64,000 nt of DNA. Source: JANQMX01 sp965247175. Lineage in GTDB: Bacteria; Pseudomonadota; Alphaproteobacteria; Kiloniellales; DSM-21159. How positions within the stretch are numbered: position 1 is the first letter of the stretch; every line of letters begins with the position of its first letter. This document shows, piece after piece, positions 9,224 to 17,369 of this stretch. Below the pieces are notes generated by a model. That model was not told where the DNA came from. It did no database searches and saw only the letters and a program-made list of their open reading frames with translations. Both the position numbers and the translations under genes were made by a program. The stretch is taken from the NCBI GenBank assembly GCA_965247175.1, contig OZ252006.1:3534001-3598000 (forward strand). Direction: 5' to 3'.

Positions 9224-9427
9224 TTACTGCAGCAAACCGATGTCGCGGAGCTGACGGGCGTCGAGACCCTTGAGGTCTCTGGCAATGTCAGCCTCCCGGT
9301 GGGCGGTGCGGGCTTCCTGGCCGAAGCTGGACAGAAAACCGCTGAGCCCATCCGAAGCGCGGCGAACGAGGTCGCTCGCGCTCAGGCCGGGAATCGTACG
9401 GTCGGCGGTGAAGGCAATGCTGGTCAT
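9224..9427 (-). CDS. DUF1127-type small protein
   Basis: A 67-residue protein ending in IARDLKGLDARQLRDIGLLQ. The pattern of a basic/acidic helix and then L-x-x-L-x-x-x-x-L-R-D-I-G is the hallmark of DUF1127 (YjiS-like) proteins, small alphaproteobacterial proteins that in some species bind RNA or affect phosphate and carbon metabolism. It is a single gene. Upstream (9428-9682) is a 255-bp gap containing a hairpin at 9567-9583. Confidence 0.75.
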   Translation of the reverse strand: MTSIAFTADRTIPGLSASDLVRRASDGLSGFLSSFGQEARTAHREADIARDLKGLDARQLRDIGLLQ

Positions 9428-9566
9428 GGCCTGATGCTCCGGGAGGTGGTTGGGCCGGCGGCTACCTCCTGTCGTCCGCCGGTCGCGTCACAGTATGCGA
9501 CTTTCAGGCGATCTAAGTCTTAACGGGAGCCGGCACCAATGTTGCTCCTGCACCGCATGCATGCCG

Positions 9567-9595
9567 CCCCAGCATGGCTGGGGTGGGGTTTTTGT
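9567..9595 (+). terminator. Hairpin followed by T-run, terminator-like on + strand
   Basis: CCCCAGC / ATG / GCTGGGG forms a 7-bp stem with a 3-nt loop, followed after TGGGG by TTTTTG. It has the shape of a Rho-independent terminator for the + strand, yet no + strand gene lies upstream back to lepA (7951). It could end an unannotated small RNA or be fortuitous. Confidence 0.45.
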
Positions 9596-9682
9596 TAAGT
9601 AATTCATAGGCTTGTCGCAGACGCGACAGTCCGGACGCAAAGCCGATATGGACCGACCCTGCGCGCCGCTCACCAGCGACCC

Positions 9683-9967
9683 CTAGTCTTTCGGGAAGAC
9701 CTTGCGGAAGGGCGTGATGACCACGCTTTCGAACAGTCCGGCCTGGGCGTAGGGGTCACCGGCGGCGAAGGCCTCGGCGGCAGCCCGGTCGGCGAAGTCC
9801 AGCACCAGAAGGCTGCCGGTCATGGCCGTGCCCTCCTCGTTCGGCAAGGGACCGCCCAGGACGATCTGCTCCGCGTGCTCTTCGAGATAGGCGATATGGG
9901 CCGGACGGGTGTCGGCGCGGACCTGCTGATGATCGGGTTTGTCGGTACAGATAATGGCGTAGAGCAT
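9683..9967 (-). CDS. YciI family protein
   Basis: A 94-residue ferredoxin-like fold protein starting MLYAIICTDKPDHQQVRADTRPAHIAYLEEH. Family marks are the early D-x-P, the R-x-x-H-x-x-x-L-x-x-H helix, LGGPLPNEEG and the FAAGDPYAQAGLFESVVITPF end with its His/Asp-containing core. It lies 18 bp downstream of gpsA on the same strand. A tsaD-gpsA-yciI run is common in alphaproteobacteria. Its biochemical role is unproven. Confidence 0.9.
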   Translation of the reverse strand: MLYAIICTDKPDHQQVRADTRPAHIAYLEEHAEQIVLGGPLPNEEGTAMTGSLLVLDFADRAAAEAFAAGDPYAQAGLFESVVITPFRKVFPKD

Positions 9968-9985
9968 TGGGTCTCCGTTTGTTGG

Positions 9986-10981
9986 TTACTCTTTCTCCGC
10001 ACGCAGGGGGCGGCGGAGCAAATCTTGGATGCAGGCTTCCAGCGCGGCGTCCTGGTTGACCACCGCATCGACCGCGGCGGCGATCGGCATTTCGACGTCG
10101 TGGCGGCCGGCCAGGGTGAGCGCCGCCCCGCAGGTGGCTGCACCCTCGGTCACCGCGCTGCGGGAGTCGAGAACCTCCGCCGCCGTGCGGCCGCCGCCCA
10201 GCGCCAGGCCGAAGGAGAAGTTGCGCGAGGCGGTGCTGCCGCAGGTGAGCGAGAGGTCGCCGATGCCGGACAACCCCATGAGGGTCTCGCGCTCGGCGCC
10301 CATGGCGGCGGCAAGCCGGGCCATCTCCGCCAGGCCGCGGGTCAAGAGGGCGGCCTTGGCGTTCTCGCCCAAACCCAGACCTTCCACGATGCCGCAGGCG
10401 ATGGCGACTACGTTCTTCAGCGCGCCGCCAAGCTCGACCCCGATCAGGTCGCGCGAGAAGTAGGGGCGGAAGCTTCCGCCGCCGAGCGCTTCGCCCAAAG
10501 CCAGGGCGGCCTCGCGGTGCTGGCTGGCCAGGGTCGCGGCGGCGGGCTGGCCGGCGGCGACCTCGCGGGCGAACGTGGGGCCGGAGAGGGTGGCGCTGGG
10601 CTGCGGCCCGAGCGCCTCGGCCAGGACCTGCTGAGGCAAAAGTCCACTGTTCAGCTCGATGCCCTTGCAGCAGAGCACGGTCAGGCAGCCGTCAGACAGA
10701 TGGGCAGCGGCTTGGGTGAGGATGCCGCGCAGATGCTGGGTCGGCACGGCGACCAGTACCGCCTCGGCCTCGGACAGGGCTTCGCCCAGGTCCAGCGTCG
10801 CCGTCAGCCCCCGCGATAGCGATTGGCCGGGGAGATAGAGACCGTTTTCCCGGCGGTCCAGGATATCGGCGACCACGGCGGGATTGCGCGCCCAGAGCCG
10901 GGTCCGGCAGCCCTGCCGCACGGCTAGTTCGGCCAGGGCCGTGCCCCAAGCGCCGCCGCCCAGCACTGCGAGGCGCTTCAT
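9986..10981 (-). CDS. gpsA: Glycerol-3-phosphate dehydrogenase [NAD(P)+]
   Basis: GpsA reduces dihydroxyacetone phosphate to sn-glycerol 3-phosphate for phospholipid synthesis. With ATG 10981 the protein has 331 residues. Rossmann GGGAWGTA lies at 8-15. LSGPTFAREVAAGQPAAATLA, the lysine-containing ELGGALKNVVAIACGI and the late GLSGIGDLSLTC block are all canonical. The open frame extends upstream to 11032 without homologous sequence. The 303-bp gap behind it holds a copy of the dispersed palindrome, separating gpsA from the TIGR02466 gene. Confidence 0.97.
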   Translation of the reverse strand: MKRLAVLGGGAWGTALAELAVRQGCRTRLWARNPAVVADILDRRENGLYLPGQSLSRGLTATLDLGEALSEAEAVLVAVPTQHLRGILTQAAAHLSDGCLTVLCCKGIELNSGLLPQQVLAEALGPQPSATLSGPTFAREVAAGQPAAATLASQHREAALALGEALGGGSFRPYFSRDLIGVELGGALKNVVAIACGIVEGLGLGENAKAALLTRGLAEMARLAAAMGAERETLMGLSGIGDLSLTCGSTASRNFSFGLALGGGRTAAEVLDSRSAVTEGAATCGAALTLAGRHDVEMPIAAAVDAVVNQDAALEACIQDLLRRPLRAEKE

Positions 10982-11037
10982 TGCGGGAGCCCTGCAGAAC
11001 AAGGTGCAAGACCCACAACAGCGCAGCACCACAGAAC

Positions 11038-11063
11038 GTCATCCCGGCCTTGAGCCGGGAACC
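11038..11063. repeat. Short REP-like repeat (GTCATCCCGGCC family)
   Basis: GTCATCCCGGCCTTGAGCCG is a short inverted-repeat unit (CCCGGC...GCCGGG). It is shared with copies near 39695, 41878, 47793, 49600, 53129 and 56480. It sits directly before a palindrome copy in the gpsA upstream gap. Confidence 0.7.
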
Positions 11064-11090
11064 ATTCCTCAGCCCGCGCCTGAGTCTTGG

Positions 11091-11204
11091 TTGGGCGCCT
11101 TCGGCGCTGTGCGGCACCGGCCCGCTCCCCCTCCCGACCACCCATGGCATGGTACCCTATTGGGTGGTCGGGAGGGGGAGCGGGCCGGAACAGTGCGGCG
11201 CGCC
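11091..11204. repeat. Dispersed G-rich palindrome, copy 1
   Basis: Perfect 28-bp arms at 11117-11144 and 11161-11188 enclose the 16-nt loop TGGCATGGTACCCTAT. The right arm contains GGG-TGGTC-GGG-A-GGGGG-AGC-GGG, a four-G-run pattern. The left flank has GGGCGCCTTCGGCGC, a small hairpin; the right flank ends in GGCGCGCC at 11197. It lies between two minus-strand genes. Confidence 0.9.
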
Positions 11205-11284
11205 AGCGCCATAGGAAGACTCGAGCCGTGGCGACCCTGCGGGAGTGCCCGGCGGTGGAGCGGGCCACGTCCTGGACGCTCACG

Positions 11285-11920
11285 CTAAAGACTCAAGTTG
11301 AAGGCGATGGAGATGCGGGTTGCCTGGCCGTAGTAGGGGCGCACCGCGTGGCTCAGCCAGCTCGGGAAGAGCACCATCATGCCGGTCCTGGGCCGCACCG
11401 TTTCGGAGGCGCCGACCGACTGTCCCTGGGGCATGGCGAAGGCGAGCTTGGGGGCATACATGGCCGGCGCCACGCCGCGCGGGTCGTGGGCCTCGAACTC
11501 GCCGCCCAGGCTCGGGTCGCCGCCGACGCCGCCGTCGTCGACGTAGTAGACGCCGGACCAGTAGGCACCGGGATGGGTGTGGCTCTCGTTGCCGTGGCCG
11601 CTGCGGTTGATGTTGGCCCAGGCGTTGTAGCTCCAGTCGATGGTCACCGGCCGCCCGTCGCGGTCGGCGGTGAGCTGGGTGGCGATGCCCTTGGCCCGCT
11701 CCATCAGTCGGGCGAAGGCCTCCCCGCCCCAGCTATCCATCTCCCAGTCCGACTGCCAGCCGCCGAGGTTGGAATGGGCCGTGCTCGGCGTCTCCTGCTC
11801 GCGCTTCAGGATGGCGGCCTTCAGCTCCGGGTTCAGGCTGGCCGCCTCCGGCAGCTCGGTCACCGCCACCGGGGTGGCGAAGATCTGCATCACCTGCACC
11901 CGCTGCTGCAGCTCGGTCAT
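11285..11920 (-). CDS. TIGR02466 family protein (2OG-Fe(II) oxygenase-like)
   Basis: A 211-residue protein with a double-stranded beta-helix layout. GNESHTHPGAYWSGVYYV (about residues 111-127) carries candidate iron-binding histidines. FPSWLSHAVRPYYGQATRISIAFN at the end gives the distal His and the 2-oxoglutarate-binding Arg. This matches the putative 2OG-Fe(II) oxygenases of TIGR02466; the substrate is unknown. Its ATG overlaps the tsaD stop by 4 bp (11917-11920), so it is translationally coupled to tsaD and sits where gpsA usually follows directly. Confidence 0.86.
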   Translation of the reverse strand: MTELQQRVQVMQIFATPVAVTELPEAASLNPELKAAILKREQETPSTAHSNLGGWQSDWEMDSWGGEAFARLMERAKGIATQLTADRDGRPVTIDWSYNAWANINRSGHGNESHTHPGAYWSGVYYVDDGGVGGDPSLGGEFEAHDPRGVAPAMYAPKLAFAMPQGQSVGASETVRPRTGMMVLFPSWLSHAVRPYYGQATRISIAFNLSL

Positions 11921-12984
11921 GGCGCGAGTCCCTCCTGCACAGGTCTGTCGGCGCCCGGCGGCGTCAGCTCGTCCAGCGGCCAGCGTGGCCGGGTCCGGGT
12001 GTCGAGGGGATCGTCGGCGCCAAGGCGCAGCCGCTCCAGGCCGGCCCAGGCGATCATCGCCGCGTTGTCGGTGCAGAGCTTCGGCGGCGGCACCACCAGG
12101 CGGATGCCCTGCTCGGCCGCAAGGGCCTCGAGCCTCTGCCGCAGGGCCTGATTGGCGGCAACGCCACCAGCCACCACCAGCGGGCCTTCGGCGCCGGTCA
12201 GCTCCTGGAAGCGGGCGAGCCCGTTGCGGCAGCGGTCGGCCAACACCTCGCCGACGGCGGTTTGGAAGGCGGCCGCCAGATCGGCCTTGTCGCGTTCGCT
12301 CAAGGGATAGTCGAGCCCGTCTGCGATCTGACGCAGCGCGGTCTTGAGGCCGGAGAAGGAGAAGTCGCAGCCGGGCCGTCCGAGCATGGGGCGGGGCAGG
12401 CGAAAGCGCTCCGGCGCTCCCTCCTGCGCGGTGGCTTCGACCGCCGGGCCGCCGGGATAGCCGAGGTCGAGCAGCTTGGCGGTCTTGTCGAAGGCCTCGC
12501 CGATGGCATCGTCCACCGTGCCGCCCAGCCGGCGGTATTGGCCGACCCCTTCGACGGCGAGCAGCTGGCAGTGGCCGCCTGAGACCAGCAGCAGGAGATA
12601 GGGGAAGGTAAGGTCGTCGGTCAGCCGCGGCGTCAGCGCGTGGCCTTCCAGGTGATTGACCGCGATGAACGGCAGGCCCTGCACCGCGGCGATGGCCTTG
12701 CCGGTCACCGCGCCCACCATCAGGCCGCCGATCAGGCCGGGCCCGCAGGTGGCGGCGATCCCATCGAGATCGCCGAAGCCGAGGCCTGCCGTCTCCAGCG
12801 CTTCGGCGATCAGGCCGTCGAGATGGGTGAGGTGGCTGCGCGCGGCAATCTCCGGCACTACGCCGCCGAAGCGGCGGTGCTCGTCGAACTGGGAGAGGAC
12901 CAAGTTGGCGCGCAGCCGGCGTGCGTCATCGACCACGGCCGCCGCCGTCTCGTCGCAGGAGGATTCGATACCGAGAACGATCAT
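11917..12984 (-). CDS. tsaD: tRNA N6-adenosine threonylcarbamoyltransferase
   Basis: TsaD transfers threonylcarbamoyl to A37 of ANN-decoding tRNAs, with TsaB and TsaE. The 355 residues begin MIVLGIESSCDETAAAVV. Metal-binding histidines H111 and H115 lie in NHLEGHALTPRL. LVSGGHCQLL, FSFSGLKTALR and VVAGGVAANQALR are other family blocks. ATG 12984 needs no adjustment. The upstream 348-bp gap to hemC holds palindrome copy 2. Confidence 0.97.
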   Translation of the reverse strand: MIVLGIESSCDETAAAVVDDARRLRANLVLSQFDEHRRFGGVVPEIAARSHLTHLDGLIAEALETAGLGFGDLDGIAATCGPGLIGGLMVGAVTGKAIAAVQGLPFIAVNHLEGHALTPRLTDDLTFPYLLLLVSGGHCQLLAVEGVGQYRRLGGTVDDAIGEAFDKTAKLLDLGYPGGPAVEATAQEGAPERFRLPRPMLGRPGCDFSFSGLKTALRQIADGLDYPLSERDKADLAAAFQTAVGEVLADRCRNGLARFQELTGAEGPLVVAGGVAANQALRQRLEALAAEQGIRLVVPPPKLCTDNAAMIAWAGLERLRLGADDPLDTRTRPRWPLDELTPPGADRPVQEGLAP

Positions 12985-13085
12985 CGGAACACCATGTGGC
13001 GATCTCTTAACGTCGGCCCAAGGGCACGTCGAGTGAGCGTTGGCTCGAGTTAAGTCTCATCTTGCGGTGCCTGCCCGATTCTTGG

Positions 13086-13208
13086 TTGGGCGCTTGCGCG
13101 CCGTACGGCACCAGCCCACACCCCCGCCCGACCAACCCATGGCATGGTACCCTAGTGGGTTGGTCGGGCGGGGGTGTGGGCTGGTGCCGAGCAGCGCCGA
13201 AGGCGCAC
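13086..13208. repeat. Dispersed G-rich palindrome, copy 2
   Basis: This has the longest perfect arms seen: 34 bp (13106-13139 and 13156-13189) around loop TGGCATGGTACCCTAG. The left flank is GGGCGCTTGCGCGCC, the right flank GCGCCGAAGGCGC. It lies between the divergent tsaD and hemC starts, so it is not a terminator. The rest of this 348-bp gap shows nothing else recognisable. Confidence 0.92.
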
Positions 13209-13332
13209 AAGATAGAGTCCAGGCGGGGGTGTGGGCCGGCGCCGAAGAACAATGGTTGCCTGCGATGGAAAAGACGCCTGGGCCACTGCCAAGGCGCTTG
13301 CCAGCCGCCCTGCTGCCTACCATCCTGCGGCG

Positions 13333-14286
13333 ATGGAAAGCGGCATTCCCCTCAAGATCGGCACCCGCGGCAGCGCCCTCGCACTGGCACAAGCGGAAGA
13401 AGTGGCCGGGCGACTGCGCCGAGCGCACCCGGCGCTTGCAGTCGACGACGCCATCGAAATCAAGATCATCAAGACCACCGGCGACAAGATCCAGGATCGC
13501 ACGCTTTCCGAGATCGGCGGCAAGGGGCTCTTCACCAAGGAGATCGAGGAAGCGCTGATCGCCGGCGACATCGATCTCGCCGTGCATTCCATGAAGGACG
13601 TGCCGACCTTTCTGCCCGATGGTCTGGAGATCGTCTCCATCCTGCCGCGCGAAGACCCGCGCGACGCGCTCTTCCTGCGCAATGGCGCGGACGCCGGCGG
13701 CCTGGCCCATCTGCCGTCCGGCGCCGTGGTCGGCACCGCCAGCCTGCGGCGGCAGGCCCAGGTGCTGGCGGCACGGCCGGATGTCACCGTGGTGCCGCTG
13801 CGTGGCAACGTCGGCACCCGTCTGCGCAAGCTGGAGGAGGGGCAGGTCGACGTCACCCTGCTGGCGCTTGCCGGTTTGCGGCGCCTGGGTATGGCCGATC
13901 GCATCGATCATGTGCTGGAGCCTGAAGAGATGCTGCCGGCGGTCGCCCAGGGCGCCATCGGTCTGGAAGCGCGGGCCGATGACGAAGCGACCCTGGCTTG
14001 GCTTGCCGCCTTGTCGGACCAGCGCAGCGGCAAGGAGGTGGCGGCAGAGCGCGCTTGCCTTGCCGTCCTCGACGGCTCCTGCCGAACGCCGATCGCCGCC
14101 TTGGCGCGGCTGGAAGGCTTCGAGCTCTGGCTGCGCGGCCTGATCGCGTCCCCCGACGGCAAGACGGTGATCCGCGCCGAGGGCCGGGCCGATGCCGAAG
14201 ATGCGGTCGCACTCGGCCGCGCGATCGGTGAAGAGATCAAGGGCAAGGCCGGCCCGGATCTGATGAACGACATTCGTGGCGGGTAG
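13333..14286 (+). CDS. hemC: Hydroxymethylbilane synthase (porphobilinogen deaminase)
   Basis: HemC polymerises four porphobilinogens to hydroxymethylbilane in tetrapyrrole synthesis. The chosen ATG 13333 gives 317 residues starting MESGIPLKIGTRGSALALAQ; the frame is open further upstream but not conserved. FTKEIEEALIAGDIDLAVHSMKD is the core motif, and C250 in DGSCRTPIAAL is the dipyrromethane-cofactor attachment site. The stop lies 5 bp before the hemD GTG start. Confidence 0.97.
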   Translation: MESGIPLKIGTRGSALALAQAEEVAGRLRRAHPALAVDDAIEIKIIKTTGDKIQDRTLSEIGGKGLFTKEIEEALIAGDIDLAVHSMKDVPTFLPDGLEIVSILPREDPRDALFLRNGADAGGLAHLPSGAVVGTASLRRQAQVLAARPDVTVVPLRGNVGTRLRKLEEGQVDVTLLALAGLRRLGMADRIDHVLEPEEMLPAVAQGAIGLEARADDEATLAWLAALSDQRSGKEVAAERACLAVLDGSCRTPIAALARLEGFELWLRGLIASPDGKTVIRAEGRADAEDAVALGRAIGEEIKGKAGPDLMNDIRGG

Positions 14287-14291
14287 CGGCC

Positions 14292-17200
14292 GTGCGTTTG
14301 CTCGTCACCCGGCCGGAACCTGACGCGGAAACGCTGGCCGAGCGCCTGCGCGCCCTCGGCCATGAGGTGCTGGTGGCGCCCATGCTGACGGTGGTGCCGC
14401 GCGAGGAGCAGGCTATCGACCTGGCCGGTGTACAGGTGATCTGCTTCACCAGCCGAAATGCCGTACGCATCTTTGCCGAACAATCGCCCGAGCGCGCCAT
14501 TCCGGTGTATGTCGTCGGGCCCGGCACTGCCGAGGAAGCGCGGGCCAAGGGCTTTCTGGCGGTCCGGGAGGGCGGCGGCGACGGCCGCGCCCTGGTCGAG
14601 GCGGTGCGCGACGCTCTGTCGCCCTTGGCGGGCGCCGTGCTGCACGCACGGGGGGCGGCGGTTGCCTATGACGTGGCAGGAGCCTTGCGCAGCGTCGGTT
14701 TTACCGTGCGCGAGCAGGTACTTTACGAGACTTTGCCGGTGCCGGCCCTGGCGCCGGAGGTACGGCGGGATTGGGCTGCGGGACGCATCGACGGCGTGTT
14801 GCTTTTCTCTCCCCGTAGTGCAAAGACCTTTGCTACACTGTTAATGGACGCCGATCTGGCGGGTGGGGCAAAGCGGGTCGTAGCGTACTGCTTGTCGGAC
14901 GCCGTCCGAAGTGGTGCGGACTTGCCGTGGCAGGCTGTACGCGTGGCAGAAAGGCCCGACGTACCCGCCATGATCAAGCTGCTTGAGGGAAGCGAGGGGG
15001 CGATGGCGGAAGAGCGTAAATCCGACGAACAAGCCAAGGCAGCGGAGGCGGCCAAGCCGACTGAACCGGCTGCGCCCGACAAGCCGACGCCCGACAAGCC
15101 GACACCCGACAAATCCACTCTGGGCAAGCCCGCCGACCCTCCGGCGACGCCCAAGCCTGCCGCGCCTTCGCCGACCCCAACCTCTTCTGCCCCAACCTCT
15201 TCTGCCGCAGCCACGCCCGCAGCGACCACACCGCCAGCCTCTGCAAGCGCCGCCCCGGCATCGCCCCAGGCCAAACCCGAGGCTCCGTCCCAGCAGGATG
15301 AGCGCGGCAACGTCGAAGGGATCATCGCCAAGTTCGGCGGATTGCGGCCCATGGCCAGCAAGCTCGATCTGGCAGTCTCGACGGTCCAAGGCTGGAAGAT
15401 CCGCGGCCATATCCCCGAACAGCGGCACGACGAGATCCTCAAGGCGGCCAAAGAGCACAGCATCGCCCTCAGCGCCGCCGACCTCGTGCCGCCCAGCGCT
15501 CCGGCCGCCGCCGCCGGACAAGCGCCCGCTGCAGCCGCTCCGGCCAAGAGCGCGGAGGCGAAAGCACGCAGCCCGCTGCCGGCGACTGGCCAGCGTTCGA
15601 GCACGGATGCCAAGGACCAGAAGGCCGAGACGCCCAAGCCGGCCGCGCCAAGTGCTGCGGCGAAGGATCAGGCGGCTAGTGCAGGGGACAAGCCGAAGGA
15701 AGACGCGAAAGCGACGGCCGCCGCCGCTGCACAGGCCTCGCCCCCGGCAGATGCGGCGCGGGCGCATCGTGCAAGGCACCACGAGGAAGAGCAGCGTGCG
15801 GCCCATGGCCGGCGCGGCGGCTTTCTGCCGGGTCTCTTGGTCGGCGCCTTGCTGATTGTCGGCGGGGCCGTCGCTGCCGTGGCTCTGCGCGACAGTTGGA
15901 TGCCGCTGGTTGCCGGGACCCAGGCGCCGGCCGGTGACACGAGCCAGCTTCAGCAGCAGGTGCAGAGTCTTACCAGCGAGCTCGATACTCTGAAGCAGCA
16001 GACCGCTGCCTTGAGTCAGAAGGCGGACTCGCTCGAGTCCTCCATCTCGAGCCTGTCGGGCCAGCAGGGCGCCAGCCCAGCGGATGTCACAGCCTTGCAG
16101 AGCTCGCTCCAGGCCCTGCAGGCGGCGGGCGAAAAGCGCGCGCAAGATCTGGCGTCGCTCGACAGTGCCCTGAAGGCCATCACCGGCGAGGGCGGGCTTG
16201 AGAGCAAGGTAAACGACTTGACCAGCAAGGCGGATGGTTTGACCGCCGCGACGGCCAAGAACGAGGCCGGTGTCGCCAACCTGACCAACGAGGTGCGCAC
16301 GGTCTCGGGCCAGGTATCGGGCCTGGGTGTCGATCAGCTGCGCAGCGACACGACCGCGCTGTCCAGCAAGCTCGACTCCTTCGATGACCGGCTGGGTACC
16401 ATCGAGGGTCAGGTGCGCGGCCAGGTAGCTGCCGAGCGCAACGCCATGCTGTTGGCGGTGGGCCAGCTCGACGACGCAGTCGCCGCGGGGCAACCCTTCG
16501 CGCAGTCTCTCTCCCTGGTCAGCAGCTATGCCGGCGATCGCGTACCGGCCGCCGCCATGGCGACGCTGCAGAGCCACGCAGCCTCCGGCGTCACCACCAT
16601 CAGCGCTCTGCGTGTGCGCTTCAAAGACACAGGCGATGCCATTGTCGCCGCCGACTATGACGCAACGGCGGACGAAGGCTTGTTCGGCGACGTGGTGCGC
16701 AATCTCTCGAGGCTGGTCATCGTGCGCTCTCGCGACCCGGACGACCCAGGGGCGAACGGCGTGGTGGCCAGAAGCGACGCCGACCTTGAGGCTGGCAACC
16801 TGGCCGGCGCGGTGAGCGAGGTCGAGAGTCTGGATGGCCCGCCGGCCGAGGTGGCGGCGAGCTGGCTGGCCGACGCCAAGGCCCGGCTGGCCGTCGACAC
16901 GGCGCTTGCATCGCTGGCCAAGGCGCTCGATGCCACGGACGCGGCCCCGAGAGCGAGCGCGGCCGACAGCAAGAACAGCGTGCCGGTCAGCGACAGCGGA
17001 CAGGATACGAGTGCTGCGCCCGCGGCAGACGACTCGGCCGCGACTGCGGCGCCAGCAGCGGACGATGCGGCAGCGACCAGCGCGGCGCCGGCAACCGAGG
17101 CCGCAACCACTGCGGCACCGGCGACGGACGATGCGGCAACAACCGGCACTGCGCCGGCCGCGAGCGATGCTGCGACGACGACCGCGGCACCGGCCACTGA

Positions 17201-17354
17201 CGATGCCGCCGCAACCAGCGCAGCGCCGGCGAGCGACGACGCGGCAGAGCCGACCGCCCCGGCGACGGCCCCGGCAACGACTGACACGCAAGGCACCAGC
17301 ACGGCGCCTTCCACCGATGACGCGACCGCCTCCGGCGACGCGTCGACGAACTAA
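14292..17354 (+). CDS. hemD: Uroporphyrinogen-III synthase fused to a mitofilin-like membrane protein
   Basis: One uninterrupted 1020-residue frame from GTG 14292. Residues 1-237 are HemD-like (RLLVTRPEPDAETLAERL, VICFTSRNAVRIF, VLLFSPRSAKTF). An in-frame ATG at 15003 (M238), just after GAGGGGG, starts what is normally a separate downstream protein. That part has an Ala/Pro/Lys-rich linker and, at about 340-400, a small helix-turn-helix-like segment (FGGLRPMASKLDLAVSTVQG) resembling the carph-isopro domain. Then come a membrane helix (about 515-535), a coiled coil (about 540-720), a mitofilin-like region and a low-complexity Ala/Thr/Asp tail (about 900-1020). The protein may be a true fusion, or the second part may also be made from the internal start. 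Between hemC and hemY-like genes. Confidence 0.9.
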   Translation: MRLLVTRPEPDAETLAERLRALGHEVLVAPMLTVVPREEQAIDLAGVQVICFTSRNAVRIFAEQSPERAIPVYVVGPGTAEEARAKGFLAVREGGGDGRALVEAVRDALSPLAGAVLHARGAAVAYDVAGALRSVGFTVREQVLYETLPVPALAPEVRRDWAAGRIDGVLLFSPRSAKTFATLLMDADLAGGAKRVVAYCLSDAVRSGADLPWQAVRVAERPDVPAMIKLLEGSEGAMAEERKSDEQAKAAEAAKPTEPAAPDKPTPDKPTPDKSTLGKPADPPATPKPAAPSPTPTSSAPTSSAAATPAATTPPASASAAPASPQAKPEAPSQQDERGNVEGIIAKFGGLRPMASKLDLAVSTVQGWKIRGHIPEQRHDEILKAAKEHSIALSAADLVPPSAPAAAAGQAPAAAAPAKSAEAKARSPLPATGQRSSTDAKDQKAETPKPAAPSAAAKDQAASAGDKPKEDAKATAAAAAQASPPADAARAHRARHHEEEQRAAHGRRGGFLPGLLVGALLIVGGAVAAVALRDSWMPLVAGTQAPAGDTSQLQQQVQSLTSELDTLKQQTAALSQKADSLESSISSLSGQQGASPADVTALQSSLQALQAAGEKRAQDLASLDSALKAITGEGGLESKVNDLTSKADGLTAATAKNEAGVANLTNEVRTVSGQVSGLGVDQLRSDTTALSSKLDSFDDRLGTIEGQVRGQVAAERNAMLLAVGQLDDAVAAGQPFAQSLSLVSSYAGDRVPAAAMATLQSHAASGVTTISALRVRFKDTGDAIVAADYDATADEGLFGDVVRNLSRLVIVRSRDPDDPGANGVVARSDADLEAGNLAGAVSEVESLDGPPAEVAASWLADAKARLAVDTALASLAKALDATDAAPRASAADSKNSVPVSDSGQDTSAAPAADDSAATAAPAADDAAATSAAPATEAATTAAPATDDAATTGTAPAASDAATTTAAPATDDAAATSAAPASDDAAEPTAPATAPATTDTQGTSTAPSTDDATASGDASTN

Positions 17355-17369
17355 AGGGGAGGCCACGCC

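Noticed and set aside
11117..11188. Palindromes as ordinary Rho-independent terminators
   Set aside because: No T-run follows the stems, and several copies (13106, 25234, 52340) lie between divergent starts where no transcript ends.
14841..17366. 841-codon open frame antisense to the hemD-mitofilin gene
   Set aside because: It consists of Arg/Gly/Cys-rich repeats produced by the Ala/Thr/Pro-rich coding strand; no signal, motif or ribosome site supports it.
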